Shown: positions 33,361 to 44,554 of the stretch, piece after piece
Layout of the letters: each line of letters opens with the position of its first letter
Numbering within the stretch: the first letter of the stretch is position 1
Source: Ectocarpus siliculosus
Taxonomy: Eukaryota; Sar; Phaeophyceae; Ectocarpales; Ectocarpaceae
Length of the DNA: 64,000 nt
Direction: 5' to 3'
NCBI GenBank assembly: GCA_000310025.1
Contig: FN649728.1
Span: 942,309-1,006,308, forward strand
Made by a program: the position numbers and the translations under genes
The notes under the pieces: model-generated
Database searches by the model: none
The model's input: only the letters and a program-made list of their open reading frames with translations
Told to the model about the DNA's origin: nothing

Positions 33361-36300
33361 ATTTCGCTACCTAATTTGGTTGCTTGTGCCAAACGTTGAT
33401 GGAGGTTACGGCTTTTGAGTTTGTATGACAGCGGTATTTCGAACGTGGGCTATTTGCCCTTGTTGGTAGAACAACCGTACACATCAGATGTTTCTTTAGC
33501 ACGAAGCGGGATGCCGAAAAAACGCCACAGTCGTTGAAACCGACGAAGCGATCCCGCTCCGACAACAAGGACACGAAGAAACGCCCCAGACGGTCATGCC
33601 CGCGAAGCAGGCCCGCAAACCAAAGGGCCATGTGAATAAGTCCTCGGTAATCTAGCGAAAGGTAATAATAACAACTGTGTTTCGCGGGTGTCCGTAGTTT
33701 ATTGTTGTTGGGGCAAAGTCGGACAATTCAGGGTCGTGTGCTGTTCACCTCCCCTCCCTGCCCGCTAGACTCAGCTTCAACTGCTTTGCAGTGTTGGCAA
33801 CATATGTATGTGTCATCACGTGTGCTGCTGCCTAGCCCCACACGTCGTGCACCGAGTACTTTAGAGACACGTACGATACACACGATACGGTGTATCGAGA
33901 GTTATCGCTGAAAGGAGGGGGGGCAGGAGATCTATGCGCTTCAAACCAGCGAACTTTTGTCGGTGTTCTATCACGGAAACTCTGCGAACACGCTGTAGGT
34001 CATACGTCGGGCTTCTACGAAAGTCCAGGGTCGCATTATTGGGTTTTCTTGTACCCCACAACCACAGAGCCTAGCAGGGGTACAAGCAAACAAATTCAGG
34101 CGCTTGTTATTTTTTCCCTCTTTGGTCATCGTTGATTTTTATTAAAGTGAGATCTGTTCTTGTTCCGGTGTCGAGCGGGAGCAATGGGCTCTCTTTCTTT
34201 CTCCTACTTTTTAATTTTTTCTTATCTTTGCCTACGCGCCCGTGCCCCGGTTTGTTTGTTGCCATGTGCTGTGTATGACGATTATTTCAATATTTCCTGA
34301 GGCCTTTGTTATTTCTGTTTTGAGATATTCAAGTATGCTGTACCCTTTGCGGTAGCTGGTATGCACAATGGTGCAGAAAAATGTTTCTTTGTCGGCTCTC
34401 TTGTTATTTTGGTGTCGTGCAGTCTGCCTCGCGAATTGCTCAAAGCCACGCCTGTTCGGTCTTCGAGAAAGTTCTAAATAGCTGTCATCTGGTGTGGTGC
34501 AGGTCATCATCTGTTTTGACACAGGGCCGACGTGGTTTGTCGACAATCGAGGAAGTCTTGCAAAGATCAATTCCCCCGCAACATTCCACGGATTCCACGG
34601 AAAATCATTTTGAGAAAATCTTCGCCGAACAACATTCGGACGGATCTTTCATAATATTGCTTCAACGACGTAAATCACCGCTGGAACCTATTAAAACAGA
34701 CGTACAGTAGTGGTTGGCGCTCTGCAGACACATCGATGATTGATCCCACTTTTCTCGAAAAACGAACATGTACTGAAGTTCGGAGTCATTCAGTTCGTGA
34801 GGCAGAATGAAAAGAAAGGTATTCGGCGAATGAAAATCGAAATTATTTTTTCGCCGTTGTTGGTACATTTTTCCGCGCCGCGTCCATCTCGGCCACATCC
34901 ACCAGTTCAGACCCTACTACTCTCTTTCCCTCTTCTCCTGGCAGAGAGGTGCAGAGTTTGTTCGGCTCGAAACGCGCGCCGGACTACAGTCCCGCTGCGT
35001 GTGTCTGTGCTTCGTGGGCGAGCGTACAATTGTGAGAGGTATGTGTGCAGATGAAAGGGAGAGAAGTTGTTGTGTTCACAAATATAAAACCGTTCTGATC
35101 GTTCCATCCAGTACCTACCATGTTTGTCCGTATGTACGAATCTACAGTAACATCATACGCCGTCCGTTCCCGTGGCCATGTAGCTATTGAACGGTAGCAG
35201 GCCTACCGGTAGTTTTGTACGGAGGAGCGCAATTTCGACTCTCTCGGAATTGTGATACTCCCATGTCGTGAACGCTGGCTCGCGTCCGCGTGGTGCGGGG
35301 TTGGTTCCAAGGTGTATCGAGTTCTTCGGCGTTATCGACTACCTGATTATTTTCGATTTGTCGCAAATGTGTAGATGGTGTGTGTGCACATGTGCATGTT
35401 ATTTTTCCGCTCCGGGCGGACAAAATACATGCATCGGGTCTATGTTTTTCGGGAGAACTTCCTCGTCCCTCTTTGCACATGGAAGGATGTCGGTGGGATT
35501 TCTCAACATACGCACGCACCACGTAGGGCCGTCGACGTGCTGTAGTTAGGAGACATACCACTCGGCTACGAGAATAGAGCAAAGACAGATGATAAACGCT
35601 GCCTGGAGCAATACATCGAAAACCGAAAAAACAGCGCAACTAAACCCACCGAACAAATGGTTGCACCAGCTCTCAGCAGAGTATGCGTTATGACGTCTGA
35701 CGCGTTCCGGAAAAAAATATTTCACCTAATGTGAAGACAACAACAACAACAACAACCCTATCAGATAAAATTAGACCATCCAGTCAACGGTTGACTGATC
35801 AGATGGTCTAATTTTGACTGATCAGATGGTCTAATTTTATCTAATAAACCCTGTGTGAACAGCGTACGCAAGCAACACACCGGTGGCCAATTGGCTTCCC
35901 TGGTTCCCTTGTTTCGAGCTCGTTTGTATTTTTCTTCCGTTGGACAACTTATAGACTAAAATTGCCGGAACGTCATCAACCGACATGAACAATTAGAAGA
36001 GGTGATTGGCTGCGGATGGAAATGCCTACAGCCAGTTCGCCCGGATTGTTCTATTGTCTGAAAAGAGAACCCCAGCGGGGGGCTTGTACGCTATTATCCC
36101 AGGTATCCATCCCCATTCTCTACCTTTTTCATCATGCCCCAAGTACCTCCAGTGCTACTCATATTTCACATCAGTCGCTTCCTTGTCATTCCTACAAACA
36201 TGTACACCACCCATCATCAATTTTTTAGTCCGTCCAGAATGGTAGTGTTATTGATCATCACACCGCCTCAGCGGTCTTGTTCCAGCTCTATATGAATCCA

Positions 36301-36841
36301 GAGGAAGATGTCGACACGTTGATGGATCCCTCACTGTCCGGCAAAACCCGAGGAGAATGGCATGCATACATATTGTAGATCTACATGTAACTCTCCACAA
36401 CAAGGCACGGAAGTATTCGTGGGCCGTTTTTGAGGTAACTTCTCAATCTATCAGAATGACTTTGGATTATGAAAATTGCCCATCAATCTCACAAACGGAT
36501 TCATCACATCTCTCATATGTGTAGATTTCTCCAGGTTCCAACACCGGATCGAGTTTGCTTCAAAACTTTGAACACCATTCATTGGCCCGTTCGGGATCAG
36601 TCGGTATTTTTATAGAAGAAGCGTTGCCTTCGTGCTGGGGTGATTTCCCCATCGACACGTAAGTTGCCCCGGAACGATACCATTGACTATCTCGTCGCCC
36701 GAAACGCCACCCCCTTGGTAATAGCAGGTTTCAGCCGGACGAATATCGCCCTTTGAGTTTCGACGCCAACAGATATCCAACCCGCCGGACACTTCGGCTC
36801 ATTGTATTATTTGTTTCACTGTACCTCTAGACTACAATGTA
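33361..36841. other. stretch with no recognised gene
   Basis: Open frames are short and of uneven composition. Apart from the foldback at 35763-35842 and a short (CAA)n run at about 35738-35755, I see no structure. Confidence 0.4.
35763..35842. repeat. 80-bp foldback element with 18-bp perfect arms
   Basis: AGATAAAATTAGACCATC (35763-35780) is the exact reverse complement of 35825-35842. A 23-bp unit containing the right arm (TGACTGATCAGATGGTC...) is repeated at 35792 and 35815, offering a second pairing partner. AGTCAACGGTTGACT at 35782-35796 is a further inverted repeat inside. Candidate tiny MITE or terminator-like hairpin. Confidence 0.7.
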
Positions 36842-36846
36842 TATCT
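36842..36846. repeat. target site duplication TATCT of copia copy B, left
   Basis: TATCT directly precedes the 3' LTR (36847); the same five bases follow the 5' LTR at 49050-49054. Five bp is the usual copia duplication length. Confidence 0.85.
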
Positions 36847-37368
36847 TGTTGAGTAGCTTTGTGCGTGGGTGCCTCGGCGCGGGGTCCCGTAGTGGGAAAC
36901 AAAAGGTGCCAGCAGTTGGGTACTGCCAACGGTCAAAATGTAGAAACTATCCGCGGGCGTGAAAGCCCTTCTACGTGGTGGAGCGTGGAAGCTCGTGTAT
37001 AATATAGTTGTGGCGTGGAAGCCGGGTGGCGTGGTGGCCCTGATGTAAAGGTATATGTAGGGACGTGGGAGTCCTGAAGGCGTGGAAGCCGGGTTGGCGT
37101 GATAGCCGGAGTATGGGCGTGGAAGCCGGGGTTGGCGTGAGAGCCGGAAAAAGGACTTGATTATACACAGAAAAAGGAAGTGAGGAACCACAAGCCACGC
37201 ACACAAATTTCGTTGTAGACACCCATACCCTCAAACCTGCAATATGTGATAAAGTTGGTACCACCAAATCTAATCCATAGCAACCATTGAACCCCCAAAC
37301 TCCCCGCTCCATCTGCTCGGGAAATTCTTGCTCGCAATAATCTGTTGATGCTGTGAGTACATCCAACA
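36847..37368 (-). repeat. copia copy B 3' LTR
   Basis: 522 bp, TGTTG...CAACA on minus, identical to 48528-49049 by eye. Contains the same micro-hairpin array as copy A (mirror coordinates about 36955-37145). Confidence 0.92.
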
Positions 37369-37893
37369 GCCCCCCTACTCGCTGCATTGGCAAGATTACA
37401 CCCGGACTCATTTAACTACCTTACACATGCATACCCTCTTATACCAAATACCTGAACGCAAGGCTTAGTGATTAACATTCCATCCATCTCATGCTTCGTC
37501 TTCGCCAAAACACCATGACCATTAAACCCGAAACAAAACTCGTTAGAACTCCAACCGGTTTGAAACTCTTCTCCTAACCATTAAACCAGAAACACTGCAG
37601 AGATTATCCATCGGTCACCCTGGAATTCAACATCGTAGAAAATCCTCAGAAATAGCAATTCAATAGAATCGCACAAACGCAAAAAAACAAAACAAAAATA
37701 AAGACTCCAGGACTGATCATTTAGAATTTCAATCGGATAGAAAGTATTCCCAACCAACCATTAAAACAGATATACCAAATATAATGTCAATCGGCCATTC
37801 TTGAATTCAAACTCGTAGAAAATCAACTCCTCATATACTCAAATCGAAAGAATCACACAAACAAAAACACAACACAAAAAACTCCGGGACTGC
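37369..37893 (-). other. copia copy B 3' non-coding region
   Basis: Counterpart of 2185-2710 with the same diverged internal duplication and purine-rich tract next to the LTR. Confidence 0.6.
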
Positions 37894-39315
37894 TCAATTT
37901 AAGTTCATCACGTAGTCCCTGTGGAACACAAAATCCCTCTCAGGTAGCGCCTTCGTGAGGAAGTCAGCATGCTGGTACTGCGACGCTACATGAATGATCT
38001 CTACCTCCTTCTCATCTACCAGTTGTCTGAGGAAGTGATGCCGCACGTCGATGTGCTTCGAGTTGGAATTCGAGATCGGGTGTTTTGCGATCTGGATAGC
38101 ACCCTCGTTATCCTCGTACAGTGGAATGCACGGCCGCAACTCCTTCGGCAACATAAAGCGCCAAACCTGCCTCAAAAAAAGAATCTCCTTCCCCATGTCC
38201 GCCATCGCCACGTACTCTGCCTGCGTGGTGGACAACGTCACACACTTCTGAGTCTTGGAAAACCATGCTATCGCTCCCCCCGCACACATTACTACTCCCC
38301 CTGAAACCGACCTACGATCCGCCGCACGCGAGGCGTAATCCGCGTCGACGAACGTGATCAAAGAAAACCCTGAAATTGTCCCCTTCTGAAAAGAAATCCC
38401 GAAAGAACTAGTCCTAACTGCATATCCTAAGATGCCAAGTGCAGCCTTCCAGTGGATCAACTTGGGTGCACTACAGTACCTCGCTACTGCCCTCACCGCA
38501 TTCGCGATATCCGGCCTAGTCAACAAAGCTATCCATAGCAACGAACCAATCAGCGCGCGAAATGGGTGCTCTACGCTCGGCTCATTCACATCAAAGTCCC
38601 AAAGTCTCCAAGTCGTGGGCAAAGGAATGCTTCCGCCCCACTCCACACCATATCTCTCTCCCAACTCCTTGGTGTATGTCTCCTGCGAAATCGTCAATCT
38701 ACCTGCCTCTCTGTCCCTCTCGTAATAGCAACCAGAGTACCACTGCAACTCCCCCAGATACTTCACCGGTACGTAATCGCCCAGGTCCTTCCCAAATTGA
38801 TCACACCTCTCCTTCGTCCCCACTGCAAAAATATCATCTACGTGTACTACTAGAATCAACACTACTTCCCCCCCTTCGACTAAGCGAAAAACACATGAAT
38901 CGGCCATGCACTGCTCGAAACCCAAAGCCAAAAGACACTTCTTCAGCAACGCGTACCACTCCCTAGATGCCTGCCTCAAACCGTAAAGGCTCTTGTTCAA
39001 CTGCACAATCTTCCCCGACAACGCACCACATCCTTCCGGCAATCGCATGAAAATGCCTTCCTTGAGAGGGGCCCTCACAAACGCCTGATCGATATCGAAA
39101 TGACACAACTCCAAGTCAAGCTCACACGCCAAAGCTGCCAACATACGAACACTAGACGAAGCTACTGTGGGAGCATACAAATCACCAAAGTCAATGTACT
39201 CCTTCTGCATATCTCCTCTTGCCACAAGTCTGGTTTTGGCCTTCGTAGGAAAGCCGAACGCATCTACCTTCCAATCAAACACAAACTTCGACTTGATACA
39301 ATTACCGATTGGTTG
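37894..39315 (-). CDS. copia reverse transcriptase and RNase H (copy B)
   Basis: Open and intact from the codon after the TAG at 39316-39318 to the stop at 37894; the peptide from the GTG at 39282 is 462 residues. RT motifs: LYAPTV near 36-40, FDIDQAF with the first catalytic Asp near 62-68, LNKSLYGLRQA near 95-106, HVDD at 147-150. RNase H motifs: TFVDADYAS, STTQAEYVAMAD, YEDNEGAIQIA and a terminal ADFLTKAL block. There is no Met near the start, so expression requires reading through the TAG or fusion by other means. It copies element RNA to cDNA in virus-like particles. Confidence 0.88.
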   Translation of the reverse strand, partial: QPIGNCIKSKFVFDWKVDAFGFPTKAKTRLVARGDMQKEYIDFGDLYAPTVASSSVRMLAALACELDLELCHFDIDQAFVRAPLKEGIFMRLPEGCGALSGKIVQLNKSLYGLRQASREWYALLKKCLLALGFEQCMADSCVFRLVEGGEVVLILVVHVDDIFAVGTKERCDQFGKDLGDYVPVKYLGELQWYSGCYYERDREAGRLTISQETYTKELGERYGVEWGGSIPLPTTWRLWDFDVNEPSVEHPFRALIGSLLWIALLTRPDIANAVRAVARYCSAPKLIHWKAALGILGYAVRTSSFGISFQKGTISGFSLITFVDADYASRAADRRSVSGGVVMCAGGAIAWFSKTQKCVTLSTTQAEYVAMADMGKEILFLRQVWRFMLPKELRPCIPLYEDNEGAIQIAKHPISNSNSKHIDVRHHFLRQLVDEKEVEIIHVASQYQHADFLTKALPERDFVFHRDYVMNLN

Positions 39316-39318
39316 CTA
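39301..39318 (-). promoter_or_regulatory. possible stop-codon readthrough site (copy B)
   Basis: On minus the sequence reads CCC TAG CAA CCA, with the same frame open on both sides: linker upstream, RT downstream. It is identical in copy A. UAG-CAR-YYA is the known leaky context of tobamovirus-type readthrough; use here is inference. Confidence 0.4.
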
Positions 39319-40209
39319 GGGTCCAACAACCTTGAATGCATCTGCTTCTAGCAACCCAAACACCTCTCTCTTCGTTGCGTCCATGAACTGGGTGCTGTGC
39401 ACGCTCTCCTTCGCCTCCTTGAATGTCTGGGGAACCCTGAGGTCCTTGGCGTGGCAGCGCGGCATGTCGGGACGCAGAAGGGGTGGCTCCATCTCAGAGA
39501 TAGCTGAATCGAGGTCGTCGCGCGTCGCAAGACGCGCCATGAGCCCGAGCGGAACGCCCCGCTCAGAGGGACCGATCGACCATCCATACCCCACGCGTCC
39601 CTTCTCGCCCGTGTCCCCCTTAGGCAGGATGCCCTTGCTTCCTCCCGCGTCCCCACTCCGAGCTCGCTGTTCCCCTCCGCCCCCCTGCTCATCATCCCCC
39701 TCCAATCCTGGCCGGAGCATCGTCTTCCCGTTCATGACTCGCCGAGCATCCAGCATGGAGAGGAGGACATCTTCGTTCGCCTGAGCCAGCAACCCCATGG
39801 TGATCTCGGAAGGAGGGAGAGGAGTACTGACGGCCTCGTTCGGCAGAGATGGGAACTGCCGGTCCTCCGAAAGAGTAGAGAGCTGCTGCTGTGACATGGC
39901 GCGCGCATCTCCCCTCGTGCGTCCTCGGACCCGAAGGTCTCCCTTCTCGCCCAGCTGTCTCGAAGCATGGGGCGTCAGGGGCGTGGCGTACCCCGGTGCG
40001 GTCGGCGGCGGTCTGGTCAGCCTGGTTTGGCGTGGTTGCGTCGCTCTTCTTGGCGGGGATTGTTCAGCCTCGATGGGTGAGGACGACCATTCCGGGAGCG
40101 GCGGCGATATCGACGACGACGGCGACGACCCAGCAGCGGCAGCAGCAGCAGAGGACGGAGGTGGAGCAGCGGCGGTCCCCATCGCATGCGGCCACGGGAG
40201 CGGCGACAC
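39316..40209 (-). CDS. copia polyprotein linker between integrase and RT
   Basis: Open to the TAG at 39316-39318. Pro/Ala/Ser-rich at the start, then a less biased part (STLSEDRQFPSLPNEAVST, GPSERGVPLGLMARLATRDD, DLRVPQTFKEAKES) that continues into RT in the same frame. Copy A keeps this part. The upstream border is lost in the 139-bp repeats and the gap. Confidence 0.65.
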   Translation of the reverse strand: MSPLPWPHAMGTAAAPPPSSAAAAAAGSSPSSSISPPLPEWSSSPIEAEQSPPRRATQPRQTRLTRPPPTAPGYATPLTPHASRQLGEKGDLRVRGRTRGDARAMSQQQLSTLSEDRQFPSLPNEAVSTPLPPSEITMGLLAQANEDVLLSMLDARRVMNGKTMLRPGLEGDDEQGGGGEQRARSGDAGGSKGILPKGDTGEKGRVGYGWSIGPSERGVPLGLMARLATRDDLDSAISEMEPPLLRPDMPRCHAKDLRVPQTFKEAKESVHSTQFMDATKREVFGLLEADAFKVVGP

Positions 40210-40491
40210 GGCGGCACCAGGCGAAGGTGCAGGCCATGACGCAGGCCCCGGCGGCGGTGGCGACGGTGACGGCCCGGCGGCGGCAGCAGCGGGCGGCGGT
40301 GGAGCAGGCGGCGGTCCCCGTCACAGGCGGCCACGGGAGCGGCGACACGGCGGCACCAGGGCGAAGGTGCAGGCCATGACGCAGGCCCCGGTGGCGGCGG
40401 CGACGGCGACGGCCCGGCGGTGGCAGCAGCGGGCGGCGGTGGAGCGGCGGCGGTCCCCTTCGCAGGCGGCCACGGGAGCGGCGAAACGGCG
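40188..40491 (-). repeat. 139-bp tandem repeat next to the gap
   Basis: GCGGCCACGGGAGCGGCGA recurs at 40188, 40327 and 40466. The unit is not a multiple of 3, so the encoded Pro/Ala/Gly-rich linker changes frame with each unit. It very likely continues into the Ns and explains the gap. Confidence 0.8.
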
Positions 40492-41291
40492 NNNNNNNNN
40501 NNNNNNNNNNNNNNNNNNNNNNNNNNNNNNNNNNNNNNNNNNNNNNNNNNNNNNNNNNNNNNNNNNNNNNNNNNNNNNNNNNNNNNNNNNNNNNNNNNNN
40601 NNNNNNNNNNNNNNNNNNNNNNNNNNNNNNNNNNNNNNNNNNNNNNNNNNNNNNNNNNNNNNNNNNNNNNNNNNNNNNNNNNNNNNNNNNNNNNNNNNNN
40701 NNNNNNNNNNNNNNNNNNNNNNNNNNNNNNNNNNNNNNNNNNNNNNNNNNNNNNNNNNNNNNNNNNNNNNNNNNNNNNNNNNNNNNNNNNNNNNNNNNNN
40801 NNNNNNNNNNNNNNNNNNNNNNNNNNNNNNNNNNNNNNNNNNNNNNNNNNNNNNNNNNNNNNNNNNNNNNNNNNNNNNNNNNNNNNNNNNNNNNNNNNNN
40901 NNNNNNNNNNNNNNNNNNNNNNNNNNNNNNNNNNNNNNNNNNNNNNNNNNNNNNNNNNNNNNNNNNNNNNNNNNNNNNNNNNNNNNNNNNNNNNNNNNNN
41001 NNNNNNNNNNNNNNNNNNNNNNNNNNNNNNNNNNNNNNNNNNNNNNNNNNNNNNNNNNNNNNNNNNNNNNNNNNNNNNNNNNNNNNNNNNNNNNNNNNNN
41101 NNNNNNNNNNNNNNNNNNNNNNNNNNNNNNNNNNNNNNNNNNNNNNNNNNNNNNNNNNNNNNNNNNNNNNNNNNNNNNNNNNNNNNNNNNNNNNNNNNNN
41201 NNNNNNNNNNNNNNNNNNNNNNNNNNNNNNNNNNNNNNNNNNNNNNNNNNNNNNNNNNNNNNNNNNNNNNNNNNNNNNNNNNNNNNNNNNN
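40492..41291. other. assembly gap (800 Ns)
   Basis: Exactly 800 Ns inside copia copy B. The true length is unknown. Confidence 0.99.
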
Positions 41292-41519
41292 GGGGGCCCA
41301 GGGGGGGGCAAACCCGGGGCCCCCCGGGGAGGGGCCCCCCCAGCCCCCGGCCCCCGGGGGGGGGGGGGACGGGGAGGCCCCGGGGGGGCCGCAAGGGGGG
41401 GGGGGGGGGGCCCCCCAATTGGGGGGGAAAGGGGGTGTTGATAGGGGCAGGGGGGGGGGGGGGGAGGCCCCCGGGGGGGGGGGGGAGGGCCCCCCCCCCC
41501 CCCCCCCCCCCCCCCGACG
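41292..41519. other. low-quality G/C homopolymer stretch
   Basis: Runs of 7-14 G or C follow each other directly after the gap (for example near 41363-41374 and 41449-41463). The base pattern looks like poor basecalling and not natural sequence. Frames crossing it are not meaningful. Confidence 0.7.
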
Positions 41520-41628
41520 GCGGGAGCGCCGCCCACGCCACATTCGAAGAGTAGCAGACGTGGGCGGTCCTTTCCTTGAGCACCTTGACCGTGATGTCGG
41601 CGTGGTTGTCGCCGCCATTCAGGAAAAA

Positions 41629-43521
41629 TCACGGCACTGCCCTGTCGTCCATCTTGGTCGCCGGCCGCTCCCACATGAAACCGTACTGGAAAAACGGTAC
41701 CAAACGGAAGGGTCGTTTCTTGCCGGTGTAGAGCTCCTGCGGCGAGGCACCCCCTGCGTTGGAAGGAGATGCAGACTGGTTCAGCTTCTGCGCGGCGTCT
41801 TTTGCGGACTCCGCCCAGAGCTCGTCGCCCCGAACGCTCAGCCCGCGGATACGAGAAAATCCAGCGGGGCCAAGTATCTCTTGGGCAGCGCGGCGAGACG
41901 CCTTGCCGACCTTGAGGCACCTCTGGATGGCGCTCTCGACGACGCCGTTGTACTGCTGCACGCCGGGAGGGGAGTACTCGATCGCGATCCCCAAACTGGC
42001 ACAGAACTCCTTGAAGTCGCCGCTGGTCCAGAGGGCGTCACAGTCGCCCCGGACGCACTTGATCGCGGTGCCAGCCTTGTGGGCGGCGTCCACGACCATG
42101 CGCTTGAAGACCGCCAACGCCTCCGACTTCCGCCGCATGGCATAGCAGACGATCCAGCCCGTGGCGGCGTCCACACCGAAGAGCATGTAGTGGTTGCCGC
42201 CGATGGTCGCCGTGTACCCGCCGCACATGTCGATGTGGAACATGTCGTTCGGCGCCCTCTTGCCGCGGTATCCGCCCCCCTGCTTCGGCACCGGTGCCCT
42301 CGTCCCCCGCGCCGGCAAGCACCACCGGCAGCTGTCCATTGTGCCCGTGAGGGTGATTCCGTGTTGTTTTGCGGATAACCTCAAGATTGGTTCGGACAAG
42401 TGGCCGGCACGGTTGTGGAACGTGTTAATATCCATAACCTTTGTTGCATTGCCGACATGGAAAGGCGTCTTACCCGGACCCAACACAGCCAAAGCACGAT
42501 CACACTCAGCACCCTCCCAAACATCTATCATCCTGGCAGAGGATTCTGCCGAAACATCCGTCACGCGGGGGGGTTCAAAATCCGAATCCAGAAGGCAAGT
42601 CAACACTTCAGATCTCTGGGCATGCATAAAGATGTTCAACATGCAGGAATGGGCCCATTCTCTCGAGGGGTCACTACTCTCGGCAGTAGAGGCCGGCTTC
42701 ACCAGAAAACTCTCACGCGCAACATTCACTTGAGACACATCTTTGTGGGGAAGGCGGGAGGCGAAAAGGGAGTCACTTGACACTCCACGGATGAATCGTA
42801 GTTTACCGTGCAGCAGTTGAGTTCCGCTAGGGTTTATGCGGACTTCATGCTTGTGCGAAACTTTCCAAACCGAAAAAAGATTGAATCCACACCCGGGCAC
42901 AAACAAAACTTCTGGCACAGTAATGTCTATGTCTTCCTGTTTCCCGTCGGCTCCGATTTGGTGGAACCGAAGGTCTAAGCTTCCTACAGCTGCAACCTTG
43001 ATGAGAGCCGAGTCTCCAATTTGAATAAATTGTTCATCCTGGCCCAAGTGGCGAATGCCGTACATGTGATCTATCTGGTTCGAAATCATCGCGCTCGCTC
43101 CAGAATCGGCCTGCCACTGCTCGCTACCCTTCGGATTCGGCATGTACGGTTGGCATAGAAAAGCTTTGTCTACTGTGGGACGCTTGGTGACACGAGCTAC
43201 AATTAGCATTCCAGATACATCAGAGGCAGCAGGCACAATCTTATCCGGCTCAGCAGTCGCGATCACAGCAGGCATAGAAGGCACCCTCACATCATGGACA
43301 GCATGCATTATCCCATCAGACTCAGTACTCACAACCACGTCAGGCACAGCGGGCACAATCGCATCAGTCTCATGAAAATCGGTCTCCTTCTCATAATTCT
43401 CGAACATCGCAGACAGACTCGGAGAAGCAACCCTGTGCAAATCTTGCTCAGAAAAACAGTGATTCCTATCGTGACTCGCAAGCATTTCAGGGTCAACACC
43501 GGGTACAGCAGGTACGAAACG
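41629..43521 (-). CDS. copia protease-integrase (copy B)
   Basis: Open from just after a TGA at 43522-43524; the first ATG is at 43485 and the stop is TGA at 41629-41631. The aspartic protease motif is DSGA (residues 127-130 from that ATG). A GAG-pre-integrase His/Cys region (FHNRAGHLSEPIL, then SCRWC) is followed by integrase catalytic motifs FHIDMCGG, a GVDAATGW strand, VRGDCDALW and NGVVESAIQR (DDE). The frame is -1 relative to gag and overlaps it by about 190 nt, so a -1 shift or separate start is expected; I saw no canonical slippery heptamer. After the TGA the same frame continues into a typical integrase C-terminus (FFLNGGDNHADITVKVLK, to about 41520), so the TGA is probably a CGA-to-TGA nonsense change. 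Confidence 0.82.
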   Translation of the reverse strand, partial: RFVPAVPGVDPEMLASHDRNHCFSEQDLHRVASPSLSAMFENYEKETDFHETDAIVPAVPDVVVSTESDGIMHAVHDVRVPSMPAVIATAEPDKIVPAASDVSGMLIVARVTKRPTVDKAFLCQPYMPNPKGSEQWQADSGASAMISNQIDHMYGIRHLGQDEQFIQIGDSALIKVAAVGSLDLRFHQIGADGKQEDIDITVPEVLFVPGCGFNLFSVWKVSHKHEVRINPSGTQLLHGKLRFIRGVSSDSLFASRLPHKDVSQVNVARESFLVKPASTAESSDPSREWAHSCMLNIFMHAQRSEVLTCLLDSDFEPPRVTDVSAESSARMIDVWEGAECDRALAVLGPGKTPFHVGNATKVMDINTFHNRAGHLSEPILRLSAKQHGITLTGTMDSCRWCLPARGTRAPVPKQGGGYRGKRAPNDMFHIDMCGGYTATIGGNHYMLFGVDAATGWIVCYAMRRKSEALAVFKRMVVDAAHKAGTAIKCVRGDCDALWTSGDFKEFCASLGIAIEYSPPGVQQYNGVVESAIQRCLKVGKASRRAAQEILGPAGFSRIRGLSVRGDELWAESAKDAAQKLNQSASPSNAGGASPQELYTGKKRPFRLVPFFQYGFMWERPATKMDDRAVP

Positions 43522-44521
43522 TCAGACGCCTTAAAACCAAACGCAGACTCAAGAAAAGAATCAAACTTGCCTCGAGGGCACACACTTCGTGCCATGAAGA
43601 GACGAAGAGGGGCGTCGCCAGCAGGAGGTAGAACGTCGCCTGGATCTGGAGAGGGAGAGGAGGAGGAAGAGGCCGCCTGAGGCACGCCGTGGTACTGCTG
43701 CTGCTGCTGCTGCTCAAAACTCGCCTGCTGCTGCGGGAAGGGCGCCGGCTGCTCCGAGACGTAGAAGGCCTCGTTGTAGACTCTCGGCTGATACGCGTCA
43801 GGACCTGCAGCAGAAGGGCAGTATGTTACGTTGGCCTCCTGCTGCTGGTGCGGCCCGCCGTCTTCGGAAAAATAGCCGAAGCCAAATCCCCCGCCGGCGT
43901 TGCCGTAGGAACCGCCGCTGTGGTTCCCCCCGTGAGCCGCGAGCCCATACCCGTATCCCGCCTCGGAAGGTGATGGGGCCCAGCTTGGCGTGGGTGCCGG
44001 CGCCGACGTTTGCTGCCATCCCGAGCTGCTTTCGCCACCGAACGAATCTCCGCCCCCGATGGCCAGGTGAGCCGGAAAAAAGGGCCGCGGGACGCTGGCA
44101 AGCTGCCCTGCAGGTACGTTGGCCGGCGGGAAATTGCCCCCGCGGCCGCCGCCTTGCCCACGGCTTTCGTAGGGGCGAGGCCCGTAGCCGCCGTAGCCCC
44201 GTCCCCCATCGTTGCGCCCCTGCATCTGCCCCCCAGCTCCGGGTCCTGGCCCACGCGGCGGCCCCTGAGGCGCATGAGGGTGGCCCTGACTCCAGCCCGC
44301 ACCGTGTTGGAATTGGTACGACTGCTGTACTGATGGACCACCAACCCGCCCCAGGTTCTGCGATCCGCCTCGTGGATGAGCGGCCGCCTCGGCGTCCCTC
44401 CTGCCGCTCAAGTACGCGCTGATCTCGTTGTAATTCGCCAGGAACTCGCTGCGCAACTTGTGACAGTCAGCGGTCGCGTGCGAGCTGTTGGGCCCGTGGT
44501 ACTGGCAGATGTACGGTCCCA

Positions 44522-44554
<33 letters not shown>

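Noticed and set aside
40017-42378. Very long ORFs running through the Ns and G/C runs
   Set aside because: They exist only because Ns and homopolymers contain no stop codons.
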